A DNA stretch of 64,000 nucleotides, from the NCBI GenBank assembly GCA_001632425.1, contig KV425555.1, positions 516,795 to 580,794 on the forward strand, in the 5' to 3' direction. The translations under genes were made by a program, and so were the position numbers. Position 1 is the first letter of the stretch. Each line of letters begins with the position of its first letter. The notes under the pieces are model-generated. The model ran no database searches, was not told where the DNA came from, and was given only the letters and a program-made list of their open reading frames with translations. Source of the DNA: Neolentinus lepideus HHB14362 ss-1 (lineage: Eukaryota > Basidiomycota > Agaricomycetes > Gloeophyllales > Gloeophyllaceae). Shown here piece by piece: positions 58,147-64,000 of this stretch.

Positions 58147-60672
58147 ATGACTTCTCAGAAAGCCAAAGCCCAAGATCCCCACTTCGTCAGCTATCAGGAC
58201 ACTCTTGCTGCCTCAAAGCCAAAACCACCGAACGTGACGCCACACGCACTCAAACTCAATTCTTACGCATACGAGTCCATTGGACCAATGGCCCGCCCCG
58301 AGATCGATGCCATCATGAAGCACGAGCTACACGGATATAGGTTGCTTGTTCCTGACCTTGTGGACCGGTTGTTTTCCAACGATGTTCTCCCTAAACGTGT
58401 CGAGGACATCTACGAACACCTCTCGAAAAGTCGTGGTCCTCGCCTCTACAAACCAGGCAAACAAAACAAACAGGGCGGCGAGAAGTGGAATGGATGTCCT
58501 GATAGAATTACCGTGCCTTCTAAGAATGGAGATGTGGAAGGGGAGTTTGCCAGGTTTTTGAGGCGGGTTACCAACGCCATCGCGTCTTTCGTTCGCCAAC
58601 CTCGCAATCGCGACGTCACGGAGGAGTTTGCGACGGGTACCTACGTTCGCTCTGTCGTGGACGGTGTCCATCACAAGCGCTCTCCGGATCTTCTATTCTT
58701 CGACAACAACGATGTTCCTAAGACATGGGCGACGGCCATCTGTCCATGGGAGATCAAGTGCAACAACAAGAAGACGAACAAGGACAAGGGCATAGCCCAA
58801 GTTACTGAAGATTGCCGTATGATATTCGAGAATCAGGATGACCGACGATTCGTCCCATCTGTCCTAATGCTCGGATACAACATCGAGCTGCATATCTTTG
58901 ATCGAGCTGGGGAGGTCTACTCGGAGGAGTTCGATATTCGCACCAAGCCTCAGTCCTTCTTACGTATCCTCACCGCTCTCATGTTCTCAGGCAAGGAGGC
59001 ACTCGGTTATGATCCAGCCTTCACTACGCTTCCGAACGGCACGCGTACCATAACTATCCAAGGAAAGGTCTACGAAATCCTGGAGAGAGTGCATCATGCT
59101 CATGGGATTCGTGGTCGTGGAACAAACTGCTGGCATGCGACCTGCGATGGCAAGCATTACGCTATCAAAGACTGTTGGATGGATAAGACGCGTGTCTCCA
59201 CGGAGGCCGACTTCCTCACTAAGGCACGAAACATGGGAGTGGAAGGTGTCCCAACTTTGGTTGCTGAGGACAGCCCCCTCTTCCGTGGTGAGAAGGACAC
59301 GACTGAAACCATACGTCCTTCTCTTCAAGATCCTACGTATCGGAAGGCCTTCGAAAGAAGAGATCGTCGACAACATAGGCGTTTGGTCTTGGAACCATTC
59401 GCAATACCCATTACGTACTTCAGGTCGAAAAAGGAGCTGATTAAAGGCTTCATAGACGCTATCACCGGTTAGTCGTTTTCTATCGTAAGCCAATTAACGC
59501 TAACCATGGTCTCTACCCAGCCCATAGAGACTTGTTGGACCGGGCGGGGATCCTCCACAGGGATATCAGTTTGAACAACATAATGTTGGTCGACATGCCT
59601 GACGGATCACGCAAAGGCCTGCTTATCGATCTCGACTATGCTGCAGTATATCCAGAACCAGAGGACAAAGTACCTGGTTCCGCTGCGCGAACGGTAAGTT
59701 GGTCAAGGCACCACTCTGATCTACGTCTCCCCTGATATTGACATCTGTTACCAGGGAACAACTCCATTCATGGCTCATGGTCTGCTGGCTGCCCGTGGTC
59801 CGGTACGACATCCACCTCCATGGGACCTCGAATCGTTCCTCTACGTCCTCATATGGATCTGCGTTCTTTATTCCGGGCCGAATAACAAAAGGAGGAACAT
59901 CAACCTAGAGGAATGCATGTTAGGAGAATGGACTGCAGGTAGTTTTGCTCAGATCGCACTCAAGAAGGTCGGGGCCATGGGATTCTACTTTCAAGAAATC
60001 CTCAACGAATTTGACCCATATTTTGCGGATCTCAAGGACTGCGTGTACAAGTGGCGTGACCTCCACTTTCCTTCCCGACGAGGAGCCCCTTCGCACAATG
60101 AAGTCCTCGAAATCCTACAAGAGACGTATGACTCCCTCCCGGAAGTGGATTGCATCTTGGACGAAGATCAGGACGTGCCAGAGTCTCCCGTTATTGTGCC
60201 TGTGCATAGTGGAATGTCTGATGTCGAGGACAATCAGGAGGGTGATTCCCTAAGTCAGTCAGTGGTGACGAGTCCTGAAGGAACTCCCGCTCCCGAGGAG
60301 TCCGCCGGTCCATCGTACATCAATAATCTCCCTCGTACCCCCCCTCAGGACCCTAACTACAAGGTAGTACCCGACGCACCAAGGGGGCACAAGCGCGTCC
60401 GCACCAGGTCGATGGATCCGGAAGAGTACTTCTCAGACGGGGGCATCATGCCCCGAAATCCTAGCACCAGTGGTGGTTCTCGTCGGTCGTTTGGGACGTT
60501 CACACCCAGAGATCGAAGCCCTTCTCCTTCCACGATATCTGAACATCAAAGTGAGGAGGCAGTGGAGGGCTTTTTGACGAAGGTCAAGCGAATAATGAAG
60601 GGATGGGCAAAGACTCCCGTAACTCCAGAAGCAGGACCCAGCAAGCGTCCCCGGACTGAGGAAGGAGCTTGA
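58147..60672 (+). CDS. FunK1-family protein kinase, copy C
   Basis: Exons 58147-59467, 59521-59693 and 59755-60672 have the same lengths as in copy A and give the same 803 aa. Motifs are the same: RGRGTNCWHATCDGKHYAIK, LHRDISLNNIMLVDMPDG and LLIDLDYAAVYPEPE. Exon 1 differs from copy A by only a handful of residues and the last 130 codons are almost identical, but the first 110 residues of exon 3 differ much more (for example SRLGGWSTGSFASIADKKGG in A and CMLGEWTAGSFAQIALKKVG in C). That is a mosaic pattern. In both arms the intact kinase is followed by a relic of another one. Function as for copy A. Confidence 0.88.
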
Positions 60673-61022
60673 GATTTGTCACATTGTTATCGTCGCCGTC
60701 GGAATGCTCACTCATGGATATGTACTTCATGCATGCACTCTAGTCGTTGTCAATTGTTCCTTGCTTTCTTACTAGTTATCGTTGTATTTGCATAGGTAGG
60801 TATAAGATATCATAACCCGCTGTCATTGTAAATGATCTTTGCATCCGCAAGTTGCAGCGCACTACGCGCTCAACCCAGGTCAATAGTCTGCATTCAAATG
60901 AGAATTAATGGTGCTACTCTGGCTGAATAGAAGCCTCTTTCATTCTTACTCGTCCTGACTGCCGTCAAATTCTTCAACCAAAAATTCTTGGACAATGACC
61001 GAACCCTTACCAGCTCAGGAGA

Positions 61023-61112
61023 CGGTACATCACGATTGACGGCAAGGTCTATGATACCCAAGAGAGTCCACGGAATCCGAGGCAGTGATACGACTTTGTT
61101 ACACAGGAAGGC
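61023..61112 (+). pseudogene. Relic of a second FunK1 kinase N-lobe (right arm)
   Basis: The plus strand contains TCACGATTGACGGCAAGGTC and CCGAGGCAGTGATACGACTT. Both match the left-arm relic at 24040-24145 (ITNIDGKVY and IRGRDTT). Here the frame is broken by a short insertion and a TGA, so it is more decayed than on the left. Confidence 0.55.
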
Positions 61113-61379
61113 TAGACGTGGGTCATAAGGCCCACATTTACCAGTACGTTCGCAAAATGATCGGTTAGGCCTACACCACTCCCTCTATTGGAAATTGGCG
61201 GCACTATGGGAAGAGTAAGAAAAAATCACTTGGGGTGGCCCAATAAGGAGATGCAACTCATACAGGTGCTGAGCGCTGAGCACTGAATACCGCCAGCGTT
61301 AGATATAGTGTAGTCGATCTGCAGATCCTCTGGACACACAGATAGAGCCTAAAATTTATAGTGGGATTTGGATAGGTAC

Positions 61380-61830
61380 GTTCAGCTTCCTGTCAGGTGG
61401 GGGTGGATAGTCGACGATCGGCCAGTGCTGATAACATGGAAGACAAGATGCATAGAGTCAATACTCTGCGACGCCCGTTGTTGTGTAGCAAGAATTAAAG
61501 AGATTTGTCGCATGATCTCCGCGGGCCTGTCCTCAGTCCTCAGTTCTGCGGAACCGTAGCAGTCGGAAGTGGAGGACTCGAGTTGTAATGGGCTCGTTGT
61601 ATCCATTTGGATCAGATTGTCAGTGCCTACGAGAGTTCAATGCGAGAGCTTAAAGCAACTAGCTTTCCGAGTGATGACGATCCGATACAGCAGTGGAGTT
61701 GCGATCTCTTGCCATTGCCTGCATACGCATATCAGCGAACACTCCGCTATGGCAACAGATTCGTCCAGTGCACTCTTTTCTCTGAACATAGATAACAGAG
61801 CTGACGGTTGGAAAGGGCTCATGCTCTCTC
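61380..61830 (-). pseudogene. F-box protein fragment
   Basis: The minus strand reads CSLICVCRQWQEIATPLLYR, then IVI: the second half of an F-box as seen in agaricomycete proteins (CRxWxxIAxPLLYR). A following frame (61606-61382) is open for 74 codons but lacks clear leucine-rich repeats. No F-box start (LPxEL) was found upstream. It is either a fragment or a gene I could not splice. Confidence 0.35.
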
Positions 61831-62152
61831 AGTCACCAGACTCGGAACCAAGTACATTTGTAGCGCAATCGAAGGCAGTAGAGCCACAGTTCCAGGGACA
61901 GGCCTAGGGGGGCAATTCCGCCGCGTGATTCTTCTCTTCAAGACCTGAAATACTCCATCCATCACAAATTTTCGATGTACAGAAGGCGCACCGTCAATGA
62001 ATGGTAGAGAACAAACTCGTGGCGGCTGTGGCGCGTCTAGGAATTGTAAGCGCTGTGGCACCAACGACGCGTTCAATATCGCGTTTGGATACTCCTTCGA
62101 GCCTACTGTCTCAAGCCCTTTCCAAAGTCTATCGTCAGATCTCACCTGCACA

Positions 62153-64000
62153 ATGAACTTAGGACAGCAGCCGCCAACTGCAAAGCTCGTCTATGCCATT
62201 GCAGGAGGGACTGAACACAGTAACCGTTATGGGCCCGAGAACATTCTCCTCGATCGTCCCGAAGACGCGTCCAGTCGATGGAGTACCGCATACCAGACGC
62301 CCAGAGTGAAGCAGTTCATTCTTCTTCGTTTGGAGTACTTGAGCATTATCAGTTGAGTGTCGGAGAGTCAGGATGGTAGAATCTCATTGACACGAAGTCA
62401 TGGTTAGAGACTATCACGTTCGGGAAGGTATGAATCGACCCACTCGGTCGTGTGGATAATCCTTACGTTTCCTGTTCCTCAGTATCATAAACGTGAGCTA
62501 AAACCTGAATGATCTCGTCTGTTTCATCTTCACGCTATGCAGAGCACCCATGCAACATGAAGGAATTCAAGGTGTACGTAGGCATGACCGAGGACCGCAT
62601 GATGGAAGCACTCAACGGCGGGTTGAAGAACGATTCCTTCCCCGAAGCCTTCCCTCTCAAGCATACAAATAGCTCTGGGCTCTGTTTCCCCGCCCGTTTC
62701 GTGAAGATCGTCCCTCTATCGTATGTTAGGTGACCTCCAATAATGATCCTCATGTAATGGCACCCTATATTCGCAGGGCCCATGGACAGAGCTTTCATAC
62801 ATCAATATGGTATGTGTCACTTGCTGGTATTGCCGACCAGTGTTATGTAGAGGAAGTCCGAATACGCTATGAGGAGGTCCGTCTGTATTTTCGCCATGCG
62901 GTGTCGTTGCTCATGGCTCGCAGCACTTGGAGTCTGTCACTCTCCGAAGAATTCTGAAGCACCTGCGCCAACGTCGACTACTCACCCCTTATCAGTCACT
63001 CCTTTCCAGAGTCAACGTACAGTTCGAACATCCTCTTATCAGCTCTCTATATGAACAGCTTGTGATAAAGGGTTCTTTTTCATCTCTCAAGGATGTTGTC
63101 GACTCGATATCGCGAGAAGGGCTGCTCGACTCGTATCTATACCTCTCACAGCCCAAGGCCGCCTGGAAACGCCTGCATGGGTCCGACCCAGACGGTGACC
63201 GGCCGAGTAAACGAAGTGCGCATGCCATGTGCATGGATGAGGACAACGGTGTCGTGTATTTACTCGGCGGGTGGGACGGCCAAGAGAACCTGGACGATTT
63301 TTGGGCGTACGACGTGAATGAGGACACATGGCGCCTTCTCAGTCAAAATACCTCCGAGGAGAGGAATGGACCCGGACGGCGGAGTTGCCACAAGGTGGTG
63401 TTTGATAAGAGGACCGGGTGCATATATGTACTCGGGCGGATGGGTGACGAAGAGATGAGCGGGCAAGGCGATCCCAATTCTTCCACCCCTACTGCACAGC
63501 AGCCGGGAGAGGCTGGGTCCTCGCCGTGCTCAGAATTTTATCGCTATCACACCCGCGGGTTGGATGTCGGGAAGTGGGATCTGTTGTCATTTGATACGGC
63601 TGTAAGCGGAGTCGTGTTTGTTCTTAATGATCACACAACTCACTATGTAGTCTGCTGGAGGTCCGCCGCTGATATTCGACCATCAAATGGCCATTGATTC
63701 CGAAGCGCAAATGATCTACGTATTCGGTGGACGTGTGGTTGATCAGAAGTCTATCAAGTACTCGGGCTTATACAGCTACAACATTCGGACGAATAAGTGG
63801 AAGATGCTGCAGTGGGTTTTGCACGAATCCTTTCGCAACTGTGAATTTTTCAGAGATATTGGTGTAGGTCCGTCGACAGTGCAAGATCTTCTCACGAAGT
63901 GAGCATACCTCCCCGGTCAGGTGAGTATACTGAGCTGTGTTGACATCATAAGTTCGATGACCTAACACGGGTACTGTCCGTAGGACACTCCATGGTACTG
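62153..64000 (+). CDS. MKLN1: Muskelin homologue, 3' end cut by window end
   Basis: Muskelin is a kelch-repeat protein of the CTLH/GID ubiquitin ligase. From 62153 the spliced reading follows it closely. In the discoidin-like N domain: YGPENILLDRPEDASSRWST, then KTITFGKYHK, NMKEFKVYVGMTEDRMMEAL, NGGLKNDSFPEAFPLKH and HGQSFHTSIWYVSLAGI. A LisH/CTLH-like helical part follows (LKHLRQRRLLTPYQSLLSRV, then ISSLYEQLVIKGSF). Kelch repeats come next: VVYLLGGWDGQENLDDFWAY, GRRSCHKVVFDKRTGCIYVL, PPLIFDHQMAIDSEAQMIYV and FGGR. Exon 1 ends at 62351, followed by exons of 20 nt (62408-62427) and 10 nt (62483-62492). Another intron lies at about 63601-63650. The remaining kelch blades lie beyond 64000. Confidence 0.9.

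Larger units (their letters stand above)
51300..61120. repeat. Right arm of the 10-kb inverted duplication
   Basis: Reverse complement of 24030-33930. The arm begins about 80 bp after the stop of the membrane protein gene and ends in the FunK1 relic near 61110. It holds intact VPS53, gluconokinase and FunK1 copy C. It is likely nearer the ancestral state, because it has the empty sites of both left-arm transposons and full-length housekeeping genes. Confidence 0.9.

Noticed and set aside
1..64000. tRNA or rRNA genes
   Set aside because: Reading by eye I found no convincing A/B box pair with a cloverleaf, and no rRNA core. A covariance-model scan would decide.

Overview
This 64 kb window comes from a filamentous basidiomycete, most likely an Agaricomycete (mushroom-forming fungus). 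The genes are split by many short introns of about 50-60 nt, and several families typical of that group are present: FunK1 fungal-specific kinases, F-box/LRR proteins, a DUF6593-type protein, a short secreted tyrosinase and a Ctr-type copper transporter. There is no bacterial-style operon, CRISPR array or rRNA. One assembly gap (N) lies at 12141-12855.

Layout. 1-10 kb: a TKL-like protein kinase (minus, cut by the window start), the GPI-transamidase subunit PIG-U (minus), an F-box/LRR protein (minus) and a multi-pass membrane protein (plus). 10-14 kb: gene-poor sequence with a degenerate ATCGAATACC-type repeat field around the gap. 14-24 kb: a complete tyrosinase (plus), an XBP1/HAC1-like bZIP factor (plus) whose two reading frames can only be joined by removing a very short, IRE1-type intron, the histone chaperone CHZ1 (minus), and a DUF6593-like protein (plus).

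24-61 kb: the dominant structure is a long, interrupted inverted duplication. The left arm (about 24.03-33.93 kb) is the reverse complement of the right arm (about 51.3-61.1 kb). The right arm carries intact VPS53 (GARP tethering complex), a gluconokinase and a FunK1 kinase. The left arm carries a nearly identical FunK1 and a decayed VPS53; the gluconokinase and the VPS53 5' end were lost in a deletion of about 2.8 kb. Two DNA-transposon insertions in the left arm can be delimited to the base, because the right arm preserves the empty sites: 2460 bp with 26-bp perfect terminal inverted repeats and a 6-bp target duplication, and 513 bp with 13-bp inverted repeats and a 7-bp target duplication. 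A third, shorter-N-terminus FunK1 starts about 25 bp inside the left arm's inner edge. Between the arms lie single-copy genes: a broken F-box gene, the CTR copper transporter, proteasome subunit alpha (PSMA4 type), a TA-flanked 1.1-kb transposon relic, a conserved hypothetical protein, the RNase P subunit RPP21/RPR2, a MoxR/ChlI-like AAA-fold protein and a single-pass membrane protein.

61-64 kb: an F-box fragment and the 5' two thirds of a muskelin homologue (CTLH/GID ubiquitin-ligase-associated kelch protein), cut by the window end. The single-copy genes are ordinary housekeeping genes for secretion, proteolysis, RNA processing and metal uptake. The FunK1 copies, mobile elements and F-box fragments form the fast-evolving part. 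Exon boundaries were placed by eye from GT-AG signals and family conservation, and have not been tested by alignment.
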